A stretch of 35,933 bases of DNA from Acidimicrobiaceae bacterium (lineage in GTDB: Bacteria; Actinomycetota; Acidimicrobiia; Acidimicrobiales; Ilumatobacteraceae), in NCBI GenBank assembly GCA_947463235.1, contig CANHST010000004.1, positions 1-35,933 of the forward strand, in the 5' to 3' direction. Position numbers and translations under genes: made by a program. Under the pieces are notes generated by a model, which had not been told where the DNA came from, ran no database searches, and saw only the letters and a list, made by a program, of their open reading frames with translations. This document shows positions 1-8,779 of the stretch, in pieces (the stretch's first letter is position 1; every line of letters starts with the position of its first letter).

Positions 1-636
1 AGTGCGGATGTCTCCAACGCCGGCCTGCCCTTCTTCGCCATGCGCCAGATGCCGATCGGCAATGCCGACGCCTTGGTGGCGCGCATGTCGTTGACGGGAG
101 AGGTCGGGTTCGAGATCACGGTGCCGACGGTGCAGCACCGGGCGTTGTTTCACGCGCTGATGGACGTCGGTCGCGACCTCGGCCTGCGCCCGTTCGGGCT
201 TCGTGCGCTGGACTCGTTGCGGTTGGAGAAGGGTTACGGCATCTGGTCGGCCGAGTTCGCTCAGAACATCACTGCGTCCATGTGCGGTCTCGATCACCAC
301 GTGGCGCCCGCGAAGGGCAACTTCATCGGGAGGGAGGCGTTCCTGCGAGAGCAGGAGGCGGGTCCCGCCCAGCGGTTGGTGATCCTCGACGTCGATGCTC
401 ACGATGCGGATGCGAGAGGCTTCGAGCCGGTGTGGTTGGGCGACCGACGAGTCGGCTACGTCACCTCTGGGGCCTATGGGCACTCGGTGGGCAAGAGCCT
501 GGCGATGGCGTACGTCGACGCCGATGTGCTTGCCGGTAGCCCCTCGCTCGAGGTGGACCTCATCGGCGACCGGCGCACCGCATCGGTGTTGCCGCAGTGT
601 CCGTACGACCCCGCCGGCGATCGGTTGAAGGGATAG
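1..636 (+). CDS. GcvT / aminomethyltransferase-like C-terminal part (dimethylglycine/sarcosine dehydrogenase-type), 5' truncated by window edge
   Basis: Frame 1 is open from base 1 (SADVSNAGLPFFAMRQMPIG...) to TAG at 634-636. Text is typical of GcvT C-terminal domains (LTGEVGFEITVP, LGLRPFGLRALDSLRLEKGYGIW, GREAFL). Confidence 0.85.
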   Translation, partial: SADVSNAGLPFFAMRQMPIGNADALVARMSLTGEVGFEITVPTVQHRALFHALMDVGRDLGLRPFGLRALDSLRLEKGYGIWSAEFAQNITASMCGLDHHVAPAKGNFIGREAFLREQEAGPAQRLVILDVDAHDADARGFEPVWLGDRRVGYVTSGAYGHSVGKSLAMAYVDADVLAGSPSLEVDLIGDRRTASVLPQCPYDPAGDRLKG

Positions 637-639
637 CCC

Positions 640-1560
640 ATGCGTATCGCCAGCTATCTGCAGGGCGGCGCATGGCGTTCGGGCCTCGTGCTCGACGACT
701 CCATCGTCGACTCTTCCGCCGCTGCCTCGCTCGCGGGCTGGGACCAGCGCGACGTTGCGGCTGCGGTGTCGAACCGAGCACTGCTGGCACAGCCGAGCGA
801 TCGACTCCGCTCGCTGCTGGAGACCGCTGCCAGCAACCTCGACCCGCTCGGCGCTCGTGGTGCCGTTCATTCGCTCGGTGAGGTGCGCCTGGGCCCACCC
901 ATCGTCGACCCGTCGAAGATCATCTGCATCGGGTTGAACTATCGCGACCACGCGGAGGAGGTGGGTGCTGCGGCTCCGGCATCACCGATGTTCTTCGCCA
1001 AGTTTGCCAACTCACTGGTGGGCCCTACCGACGACATCGAACCCCCGATCGACACGGCGCAGGTCGATTATGAGGCCGAGTTGGCCGTGGTGATCGGCCG
1101 TCCCGGCAGGTACATCGCTGCGGATGACGCGCTGTCGCATGTGGCGGCGGTGATGGCGTTCAACGATGTGAGTGCTCGCGATCTGCAGCTTGCGAACGGA
1201 CTGTGGACCGGTGGTAAGGCGGTCGACACCTTCGGACCGTGCGGCCCATGGCTGGTGACGATCGATGAGTTCGACGACATTCAGCAGTTGGGTCTGCGCA
1301 CGCGTGTGAACGGCGTGACCGTGCAGGACGGCACCACCAGCAACATGATCTTCGGGGTGGCCGACACCATCGCCTTTCTCTCGCGCATCATGACCCTGGA
1401 GGTCGGCGACATCATCGCCACCGGCACGCCGGCGGGCGTTCGCAAGGCCCATGGGCCGGGCACCTACCTGCTCACCGGCGATGTGGTGGAGGTGGAGGTC
1501 GAGGGCGTTGGCGTACTTCGCAACACCGTCGTCGCGCCGCGTTCGCTCTCCGCCACCTGA
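640..1560 (+). CDS. Fumarylacetoacetate hydrolase family protein
   Basis: 306-aa ORF with FAH motifs (IICIGLNYRDHAEEVG, FAKFANSLVGP, DYEAELAVVIGR, FNDVSARDLQ, GDIIATGTPAGV). ATG 3 nt after the upstream stop. Confidence 0.92.
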   Translation: MRIASYLQGGAWRSGLVLDDSIVDSSAAASLAGWDQRDVAAAVSNRALLAQPSDRLRSLLETAASNLDPLGARGAVHSLGEVRLGPPIVDPSKIICIGLNYRDHAEEVGAAAPASPMFFAKFANSLVGPTDDIEPPIDTAQVDYEAELAVVIGRPGRYIAADDALSHVAAVMAFNDVSARDLQLANGLWTGGKAVDTFGPCGPWLVTIDEFDDIQQLGLRTRVNGVTVQDGTTSNMIFGVADTIAFLSRIMTLEVGDIIATGTPAGVRKAHGPGTYLLTGDVVEVEVEGVGVLRNTVVAPRSLSAT

Positions 1561-1631
1561 AACCGCTGAGCCGACATGAGTTCGCGCTTTCGTATCGACA
1601 TGAGACGAAATCGGTCGTAGTGTCTCACCTT

Positions 1632-1829
1632 ATGCTGCTGCGACTCGATGCTGAGAAGTGCCAGGGCCACAACCGTTGTTACGCGTTGGCGCCCGAATTG
1701 TTCGATGTCGACGAGTACGGCCAGTCCGTGCTGCTCGTCGAGGGCGACGTGCCCGCTGAACTGCACGCGAAGGCCCGTCTCGCCGTCAGCAACTGCCCCG
1801 AATACGCCATCTCGATCGTGGAGGACTGA
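1632..1829 (+). CDS. P450-associated 3Fe-4S ferredoxin (CxxHxxC...CP variant)
   Basis: Small ORF MLLRLDAEKCQGHNRCYALAPELFDVDEYG...SNCPEYAISIVED, immediately 5' of a P450. The ORF track starts at GTG 1620; in-frame ATG 1632 is preferred. Confidence 0.88.
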   Translation: MLLRLDAEKCQGHNRCYALAPELFDVDEYGQSVLLVEGDVPAELHAKARLAVSNCPEYAISIVED

Positions 1830-1830
1830 C

Positions 1831-3156
1831 GTGACCGACACCGTCGCACCCGCCGACACCCCGGGCTACGAGCCCCCGATCTTCGGCGACTCGCCCGAAG
1901 GCACGCACGTCTGGCAGCGCGTGCCGTACAACCCCGACGACTATGGCCCGGTCAGCGACTTTGCCACCGACTTCGACCACGGCGATCCGGCCTACAACCC
2001 GAACGCCCCCGAGGTGTGGAAGGAACTGCGCGACGCGAAGTGCCCCGTCGCTCACTCCGACCGTTACGGCGGCATGTGGGTGCCCATCACCCACGACACC
2101 GTGCACGAGATCGCCTACGACACGCAGCACTTCACCAGCCGCAGCGTCGTCGTGAGTGTTGGTCGCCCTGGCGACCTGTCGCTGCCCGCACCCATCGGTG
2201 GTGCGCCGCCCATCACGAGCGATCCGCCGTTCCACGCGATGGCTCGTCGGCTGCTGCTGCCCGCGTTCGCACCCAAGGTGATCGAGCCGTGGGAGTCGAA
2301 GGTGCGCGAGCTCTGCGTGTCGCTACTCGACCGCCTCGGCGATCTCACCCCCGGCGAGAGCATCATCGATGCCGCACAGCAGTACGCGCAGCACATCCCG
2401 GTCAGCGTCATTCGTCAGATGCTCGGCTTCCCCGAGAAGGACGAAGAGCTGTTCCGCCGCTTCGTGCACGAGACGCTCGAGCGCATCAACGAAGAGCCCG
2501 GCACTCGTACCGGCATGGACGAGTTGGGTCAGTACATCTTCGCCCAGATCCAAGACCATCGCGAGAACCCCCGCGACGACCTCACCAGCTACCTGATGGG
2601 CACGCAGATCGAGGGCATCGAGATGAACGACGAGATCGTCGGCGGCATGGTGATCCTGCTGCTCATCGCAGGCATCGACACCACGTGGTCGGCCATCGGC
2701 TCGTCGCTGTGGCACCTGGCGCAGCACCCCGAAGACCATCAGCGCATCATCGACGACCCCGAGGTGATGACCTTCGCGCTGGAGGAGTTCCTGCGTGCCT
2801 ATGCGCCGGTCACCATGGCTCGTCTGGTCGCCGAGGACACCGACTTCCACGGCTGCCCGATGAAGAAGGACGACTGGGTGCTGCTGCCGTTCCCGGCAGC
2901 GAACCGCGACCCGCACCAGTTCGAAGACCCCGACAAGTTCATCGTCGACCGGCAGGAGAACCGGCACGCTGCGTTCGGTCTCGGCATCCACCGCTGCATC
3001 GGCTCGAACCTCGCTCGCCTGGAGCTGAAGGTGGCCATCGAGGAGTTCGTGAAGCGGTTCCCCCGTTTCGAACTGGCCGACGATGTTCGCTGGAGCGTGG
3101 GTCAGATTCGCGGTCCGCGCGAGATGCCGGTGCGCATTCTCGACATCGCCAACTGA
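1831..3156 (+). CDS. Cytochrome P450
   Basis: GTG at 1831. I-helix LLIAGIDTTWS, ExxR (EEFLRA), heme loop FGLGIHRCIGSNLAR. The ORF-track start at 1648 runs through the overlapping ferredoxin gene and is not used. Confidence 0.95.
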   Translation: MTDTVAPADTPGYEPPIFGDSPEGTHVWQRVPYNPDDYGPVSDFATDFDHGDPAYNPNAPEVWKELRDAKCPVAHSDRYGGMWVPITHDTVHEIAYDTQHFTSRSVVVSVGRPGDLSLPAPIGGAPPITSDPPFHAMARRLLLPAFAPKVIEPWESKVRELCVSLLDRLGDLTPGESIIDAAQQYAQHIPVSVIRQMLGFPEKDEELFRRFVHETLERINEEPGTRTGMDELGQYIFAQIQDHRENPRDDLTSYLMGTQIEGIEMNDEIVGGMVILLLIAGIDTTWSAIGSSLWHLAQHPEDHQRIIDDPEVMTFALEEFLRAYAPVTMARLVAEDTDFHGCPMKKDDWVLLPFPAANRDPHQFEDPDKFIVDRQENRHAAFGLGIHRCIGSNLARLELKVAIEEFVKRFPRFELADDVRWSVGQIRGPREMPVRILDIAN

Positions 3157-3178
3157 CGTTGGTCCCGGGGCAGCGCTC

Positions 3179-4567
3179 ATGACCACCATCGACACATGGG
3201 ACACGCCGTTCCTGCAAGGGCTGATGAGGCCCGTGTTCGAAGAACGCGACGACGCCGACCTCACGGTGATCGGTGAGATCCCGAAGGCGCTGAACGGCAT
3301 GTTCGTGCGCACCGGGCCGAACCCACAGTTCGCGCCGATGGGTGCGTATCACCCGTTCGATGGCGACGGCATGTTGCACGCGGTGTACATCGACAACGGG
3401 ACCGCTCGGTACCGGAACCGATTCATCGAGTCGAAGGGCCTGCTGGCCGAGCGTCGGCGCGGCCGTGCGTGCTTCGGTGGCATGAGCAACTTCCAGTTCC
3501 CCGATCGCGACGTGGTGGCCGAGTCGGGCGTGTTGAAGAACACCGCCAACACCGCCACCGTGCGCCACGCCGGCCGCTACTTCAGCATGCTCGAAGCCGG
3601 GGCGCCCACCGAGTTCGACCGCGAGTTGCGCACGCTCGGCGAGCACGACTTCGGTGGTCGGTTGCAAGGCCCGATGACCGCTCACCCGAAGGTTGATGCC
3701 GTCACGGGCGACATGCTGTTCTTCGGCTACAGCCCGTCGTCGCCGTACCTGCGCTACTCGGAGGTGAACGCAGCTGGCGAGCTGGTGAGTTGCACCGAGA
3801 TCGACATTCCGGCTCCGGTGATGATCCACGACTTCGTGATCACCGAGCACTACTCGATCTTCCTCGACGCGCCGGCGGTGTTCGATCTGCACCGCATGCT
3901 CCAGGGCGGCGACCCGATGAGCTGGGAGCCCGACAACGGCACCCGTATCGGCGTGGTGCCGCGAGGCGGGTCGGGCGCCGACGTGCGCTGGTTCGACATC
4001 GAGAACAGTTACGTCGTGCACTTCTTCAATGCGTGGGAGGTGGGCGACACCATCGAGATTCGTGCGCCACGTATGCCCGACATGCCCGGTGCGTTCCAGT
4101 TCGACAATCCTGGCGCGGCGCGTGCGCCGCAGCCGTGGCGTTGGTCGATCGACCTCGCCACCGGTCGGGTGAGTGAAGGGCCCACCGGCGACACCGCCAG
4201 CGAGTTCCCCCGTGTCAACGAGCGGCTCACCGGTCGACCCACTCGCTTCGGCTACGCCTGCCCGCAGCGGTCGTGGGAGTTCGAGTTCGACTTCGAGGGC
4301 GTGTTCAAGTACGACTTCCACACCGACGACGTGGTGGCTCACCACTACGCGCCGTCGGAGGTGTGCGGCGAGCACGTCTTCGCGCCCGACCCTGATGGCA
4401 CTGCCGAAGACGACGGTTGGCTGATGAGCTTCGTCACCGACCGAGCGACGGAGCAATCGGAGCTCGTGATCCTCGATGCTCGCGACGTGGCGGCCGGGCC
4501 AGTGGCTCGAGTGCAGATGGCTACGCGAGTCCCTATCGGCTTTCACGCCAACTGGTTCGCCGACTGA
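3179..4567 (+). CDS. Carotenoid oxygenase family protein (carotenoid/stilbene cleavage dioxygenase-like)
   Basis: MTTIDTWDTPFLQGLMRPVFEER...; family motifs GMFVRTGPNP, HPFDGDGMLHAV; four candidate Fe-ligand His contexts (AHPKVDAVTGDMLFFGY, MIHDFVITEHYSIFLD, VVHFFNAWE, IGFHANWF). Confidence 0.92.
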   Translation: MTTIDTWDTPFLQGLMRPVFEERDDADLTVIGEIPKALNGMFVRTGPNPQFAPMGAYHPFDGDGMLHAVYIDNGTARYRNRFIESKGLLAERRRGRACFGGMSNFQFPDRDVVAESGVLKNTANTATVRHAGRYFSMLEAGAPTEFDRELRTLGEHDFGGRLQGPMTAHPKVDAVTGDMLFFGYSPSSPYLRYSEVNAAGELVSCTEIDIPAPVMIHDFVITEHYSIFLDAPAVFDLHRMLQGGDPMSWEPDNGTRIGVVPRGGSGADVRWFDIENSYVVHFFNAWEVGDTIEIRAPRMPDMPGAFQFDNPGAARAPQPWRWSIDLATGRVSEGPTGDTASEFPRVNERLTGRPTRFGYACPQRSWEFEFDFEGVFKYDFHTDDVVAHHYAPSEVCGEHVFAPDPDGTAEDDGWLMSFVTDRATEQSELVILDARDVAAGPVARVQMATRVPIGFHANWFAD

Positions 4568-4592
4568 ACTCGGGTTGCAACTGCGGGTGAAG

Positions 4593-4769
4593 ATGGAGGT
4601 GTTGGCCATCACGCACCCTGAACTGTTCACGCTCACGGCGATGGCGGTAACGGTGGAACCCGACGGGAACGTGCGTGGAGTTGCCGACCCGGCCTCGGTG
4701 ATTCACGTCTTCACCGATGTTGATGCGGACGCGGCCCACGCGGCCTTCATGCGTTCATTGGGTTGCTGA
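4593..4769 (+). CDS. Small hypothetical protein (about 58 aa)
   Basis: MEVLAITHPELFTLTAMAVTVEPDGNVRGVADPASVIHVFTDVDADAAHAAFMRSLGC; fills the gap between two genes on the same strand. GTG 4587 is an alternative start. Confidence 0.4.
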   Translation: MEVLAITHPELFTLTAMAVTVEPDGNVRGVADPASVIHVFTDVDADAAHAAFMRSLGC

Positions 4770-4827
4770 GAGACTGATTCCATACGGTTGCGGTCGACGC
4801 AACCAACGAAAGGTGAAAGGTGCCGTC

Positions 4828-5679
4828 GTGACGAAGGAGATCGGACGACTCAGGTCGTTGCTGTTCGCGCCGGCAGTGCGCCCGGATTTCGTTGCGCGAT
4901 TGAGCGAGCGCGGTGCCGATGCGGTGGTGATCGATTGCGAGGATGCCACGCCCGCTGGGTCGAAGGCGACCGGGCGCGCCAACGCTCGCGAGTTAGCGCC
5001 GACGCTGGCTGCGTCGTGCGCGGTGATGGTGCGCATCAACCCGCCGGCCACCGAGTGGTTCGCCGCCGATGTGGCCGAAGGGCTGTGCGTCGACCTCGCA
5101 GCGGTGGTGGTGCCGAAGGTGGAAACCATCGAAGGCCTCGACACGGTGTGTCGGGCCCTCGCGGCAGCGGGACTGGCCGACATCGGCATCCTCGCCGGCC
5201 TCGAGACGGCGCTGGGTGTGGCTGAGGCTCGCCCGCTGCTCGCCCACCCGCAGGTGGTGGCCGCCTATTTTGGAGCCGAAGACTTCATCGCCGACATGGG
5301 CGGCGTGCGCACAGCATCGAACCTCGAAGTGGCCTACGCCCGCTCGGCGGTGGCGCTCGCTGGCCGTCTCAGTGGTGTCCCAGTGCTGGACCAGGTGGTT
5401 ACCGACTTCCGCGATGACGAGCGGTTCGTACAAGAGGCGCGTGAGGCGCGTTCGTTCGGGTACGCAGGGAAGCTGTGTATTCACCCTGGTCAGGTGGCGC
5501 TTGCCAACGCGGCGTTCATTCCGAGCGCCTCTGAGGTGGATCGAGCGACCAGGCTGCTCGCTGCGTACGAGTCGGCCTCCCGGCTCGGTGTCGCGGCCAT
5601 CGACTTCGAGGGCCAGATGGTCGATGAGCCACTCGCCGCGCAGGCCCGCCGAGTGCTCGACCTCGCCGCCAACGGCTAG
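4828..5679 (+). CDS. CoA-ester lyase, HpcH/HpaI aldolase / citrate lyase beta-like
   Basis: [88 protein letters not shown] at 4828. Confidence 0.92.
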   Translation: MTKEIGRLRSLLFAPAVRPDFVARLSERGADAVVIDCEDATPAGSKATGRANARELAPTLAASCAVMVRINPPATEWFAADVAEGLCVDLAAVVVPKVETIEGLDTVCRALAAAGLADIGILAGLETALGVAEARPLLAHPQVVAAYFGAEDFIADMGGVRTASNLEVAYARSAVALAGRLSGVPVLDQVVTDFRDDERFVQEAREARSFGYAGKLCIHPGQVALANAAFIPSASEVDRATRLLAAYESASRLGVAAIDFEGQMVDEPLAAQARRVLDLAANG

Positions 5680-6155
5680 TCGACTTCGTCGGCAGGTTGT
5701 TCGAGCATCAGGGCCTGACGTACTGCGCGGCACACCAGTTCACCGTGCTGGTTGAACGCACGATGCTCGAACGTGACGATGCCCTGGCCGGGACGCGACG
5801 CCGACTTGCGTGCAGCCAGCACCTCGGTCTCCACACGAATGGTGTCGCCGTGAAAGAGCGGTGCAGGGAAGGTGACCGAGTCGAAGCCGAGGTTCGCCAC
5901 CGTGGTGCCGAGGGTGGTTTCGTGCACGCTGATACCCACCACCATGGCCACGGTGAGCATCGAGTTCACCAGCGGCTTCTTGTACTCCGTCTCGCGTTCG
6001 GCGTAGTCGAAGTCGAGGTGCACCCATGCCGGGTTCATCGTGATGGACGTGAACAGCACGTTGTCGGCCTCAGTGATGGTGCGCCGGATGACGTGCTGGA
6101 TGGTGAGCCCCGGTGTGAGCTCCTCGAGCCAGCGACCGGAGTGCGGTCGGTTCAT
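5676..6155 (-). CDS. MaoC family dehydratase
   Basis: [52 protein letters not shown]...[49 protein letters not shown]; hot-dog fold MaoC pattern. ATG at 6155 overlaps the upstream acyl-CoA dehydrogenase stop. Confidence 0.88.
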   Translation of the reverse strand: MNRPHSGRWLEELTPGLTIQHVIRRTITEADNVLFTSITMNPAWVHLDFDYAERETEYKKPLVNSMLTVAMVVGISVHETTLGTTVANLGFDSVTFPAPLFHGDTIRVETEVLAARKSASRPGQGIVTFEHRAFNQHGELVCRAVRQALMLEQPADEVD

Positions 6156-7339
6156 CGCTGCGGAGTCGCGTCGATGACGGAACGCTTGGCGATCTCCTCG
6201 AGCATCACCTCGGTGGCGCCGCCACCGATGGGGAGAATGCGGGCATCGCGCGACATGCGTTCCACGGGCGACTCGCGGATGTACCCCATCCCGCCGTGGA
6301 ACTGCACGCAGTCGTACATGATCTCGTTGATGACCTCGGCCCCGTAGGCCTTCACGCCCGACATCTCCTTGGTGTTGTCGGCGCCGGGCCCCATGACGGT
6401 GTCGCCCAGCCAGGCGGCGTGGTACATGGCGGCTCGGACGGCGTCGAGCTTCGCTTGGTTCATGGCCAGTCGTTGCCGGATGGCGCCGAGGTCGTAAAGG
6501 TGGCCACCGAAGGCCGGACGCGACTGGGTGTGCGCCAGCGTGAGGTCGAGCGCAGCCTGCGCCGCGCCGGCGCCCATCGCAATGAGCACCATCCGCTCGT
6601 TCTGGAAGTTGCGCATGGTCTCGTAGAACCCGCGGTGCGCGGTGCCGAGTACTTGGTCGTTGGACACCCACACGTCGTCGAACACCAACTCGGCGGTGTC
6701 GGAGCACAGCCAACCGTGCTTGGACAGCTTCTTCGCCACGGTGAAACCGGGCGTTCCCGCGGGTACGAGGAACATCGTGATGCCGTAACGGTTCGACGGG
6801 TCGGTGCGAGCGGCGACGATGGTGAGATCTCCATACACGCCGTTGGTGATGTAGGTCTTGGTGCCGTTGATGCGCCATCCGTCTCCGTCGGGCACGGCTT
6901 GGGTGCGCATGCCCGCAACGTCGGAACCTGCGTCGGGCTCGCTGACACCGATCGACGTGATCGTCTCGCCAGCGAGCATCCCGGGCAGCCAGCGCTCGAG
7001 CTGCTCCGGCGTGCCGGAGTTGAGAAGGTGCGGCGCGCTCATGTCGGTGTGCACGAGCACGGTGACGTCGAAACCGCCGAAGGTGGAGGAGCCGAGCGCC
7101 TCGGCGAAGACAGCGCTGGCGATCATGCCCAGCCCGAGGCCGCCATGCTCCTCGGGTACGCGCAGGCTGAACATCCCGAGGCTGCCCATCTTTCGCAGCA
7201 CCTCGCGGGGAACGCGGCCGGCTTCTTCCCAGGCGTCGCCGTGCGGGGTGACCTCTTTCTTCACGAACTCCACCGTCTGCTCGTAGATCGCAGTGAGTTC
7301 GGGGGTCATGTACACGTTGCGCATTTCTATTCCAGTCAT
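6152..7339 (-). CDS. Acyl-CoA dehydrogenase
   Basis: 395 aa; [93 protein letters not shown]. Confidence 0.95.
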   Translation of the reverse strand: MTGIEMRNVYMTPELTAIYEQTVEFVKKEVTPHGDAWEEAGRVPREVLRKMGSLGMFSLRVPEEHGGLGLGMIASAVFAEALGSSTFGGFDVTVLVHTDMSAPHLLNSGTPEQLERWLPGMLAGETITSIGVSEPDAGSDVAGMRTQAVPDGDGWRINGTKTYITNGVYGDLTIVAARTDPSNRYGITMFLVPAGTPGFTVAKKLSKHGWLCSDTAELVFDDVWVSNDQVLGTAHRGFYETMRNFQNERMVLIAMGAGAAQAALDLTLAHTQSRPAFGGHLYDLGAIRQRLAMNQAKLDAVRAAMYHAAWLGDTVMGPGADNTKEMSGVKAYGAEVINEIMYDCVQFHGGMGYIRESPVERMSRDARILPIGGGATEVMLEEIAKRSVIDATPQR

Positions 7340-8775
7340 CTCGGTGAAGTCGCGTGTGGCTTGGTGGGGGATGTGTGCAGGGAGAGCGCCCTATCTGCGG
7401 CGTTCGCTCCGCACATGCCGTGTGCGCCAGCCCCTGGCGGCGTGGATGCCGAGCACAGGTACACGCCGGGCACACCCGTGTCGTAGGGGTGGGTGGTGAC
7501 CCGTGGGCGGAACAACGTCTGCTTCATCGACGCCGCGCCGCCGATGATGTCGCCGCCCACGTAGTTCGGGTTGTAGACGGCCATCTCCGTGGCCGACCGC
7601 ACCGCCGTGCCGATGATGCGGTCGCGGAAGCCGGGAGCGAAGCGTTCGATCTGGGCGATGATTGCTTCCGTCGCGTCGCCGGTGTACCCGTGCGGCACAT
7701 GCGCGTATGTCCAGACAGGGTGCACGTTGCCGACGGAGCGGGTGGGGTCGCCGAGGTACTGCTGGCCCACCAGTACGAACGGGCGCGCCGGCATCTCGCC
7801 GGCGTGCACCGCATGTTCGGCCGCGGCGACCTCGGTGATGGTGCCGCCGAGGTGCACGGTTCCGGCGCGTCGGGCCGACTCGGCCACCCAGGGAACGCCG
7901 CCCTCGACGGCGAAGTCCACTTTGAACGCTCCGGGGCCATGAGCGAAGCGTCGGTAGGCGCTCGCAACGCGGGAGGGAAGTCGATCGCCGAGGATCTTCA
8001 GCGCTGTCGTCGGCGAGACGTCGAGCATGAGGATGTCGTGCGGCGGTAGTTCATTGATGGACGACACGGACACGCCGGTCTCGATGGTGCCACCGGCGTC
8101 GGTCAGCACCTTGGCCACAGCGTTGGCGATGGCCTGCGAGCCACCCTCGGCGACCACCCATCCGTGGGCGTGCGCTGCGGCGGTGAGCGTGACACCGATC
8201 GCGCTGGTCATCGGCCGGTTGAGCGGCCAGAACGCATGGGCGGCGACTCCCGCCCACAACGCTCGGGCCTGCGGGGTCTTCCACACTCGCCCGAGCATGG
8301 TGGCGGGAAGTGCGGCGCGCATTCCAAGTTTGGCGAGCGTGATGGGATGGCTCGGCACACGCAGGATCGGCCCGGCGACATCGTCGAAGAGGTCGTCGAA
8401 CCGCTCGGCGACAGGTCCGAAGACCTGTCGCCAGCGTCGACCATCGACACCGAGATGCTCGGCAGTGGTCTCGATGGATTGGTAGAAGGCGCCTGCCGAG
8501 CCGTCGTCGAGAGGATGGGCGCAATTGACGTCGGTCGTTCTCCACGTGACACCCGAGAGTGGGAGTTCGCGATAGAACGGCGACGCCAGCGCCAGCGGAT
8601 GCACCGCCGAACAATGGTCGTGGAGCAGCCCGGGGACGATGGCCTCCGAACTGCGCGTTCCACCACCGATCGTCTCGGATGCCTCGAGCACGGTGACCGA
8701 CACGCCCGCTCGTGCGAGGCGCGCGGCGGCGCTGAGGCCGTTTGGTCCGGCCCCGACGACGATCGCGTTGGTCAT
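7336..8775 (-). CDS. FAD-dependent oxidoreductase, phytoene desaturase (CrtI)-like
   Basis: [44 protein letters not shown] (Rossmann FAD motif); C-terminal [29 protein letters not shown] at 8775 chosen over the long ORF-track extension. Confidence 0.92.
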   Translation of the reverse strand: MTNAIVVGAGPNGLSAAARLARAGVSVTVLEASETIGGGTRSSEAIVPGLLHDHCSAVHPLALASPFYRELPLSGVTWRTTDVNCAHPLDDGSAGAFYQSIETTAEHLGVDGRRWRQVFGPVAERFDDLFDDVAGPILRVPSHPITLAKLGMRAALPATMLGRVWKTPQARALWAGVAAHAFWPLNRPMTSAIGVTLTAAAHAHGWVVAEGGSQAIANAVAKVLTDAGGTIETGVSVSSINELPPHDILMLDVSPTTALKILGDRLPSRVASAYRRFAHGPGAFKVDFAVEGGVPWVAESARRAGTVHLGGTITEVAAAEHAVHAGEMPARPFVLVGQQYLGDPTRSVGNVHPVWTYAHVPHGYTGDATEAIIAQIERFAPGFRDRIIGTAVRSATEMAVYNPNYVGGDIIGGAASMKQTLFRPRVTTHPYDTGVPGVYLCSASTPPGAGAHGMCGANAADRALSLHTSPTKPHATSPR

Positions 8776-8779
8776 GTGC

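Noticed and set aside
2016-3182. 388-aa plus-strand ORF overlapping the P450 in another frame
   Set aside because: Arg/His-rich frame-shifted reading of the P450; no recognisable domain.
2939-4636. 565-aa minus-strand ORF opposite the P450/dioxygenase genes
   Set aside because: Shadow of the well-supported plus-strand carotenoid oxygenase; composition (His/Arg/Val/Glu-rich) not protein-like.
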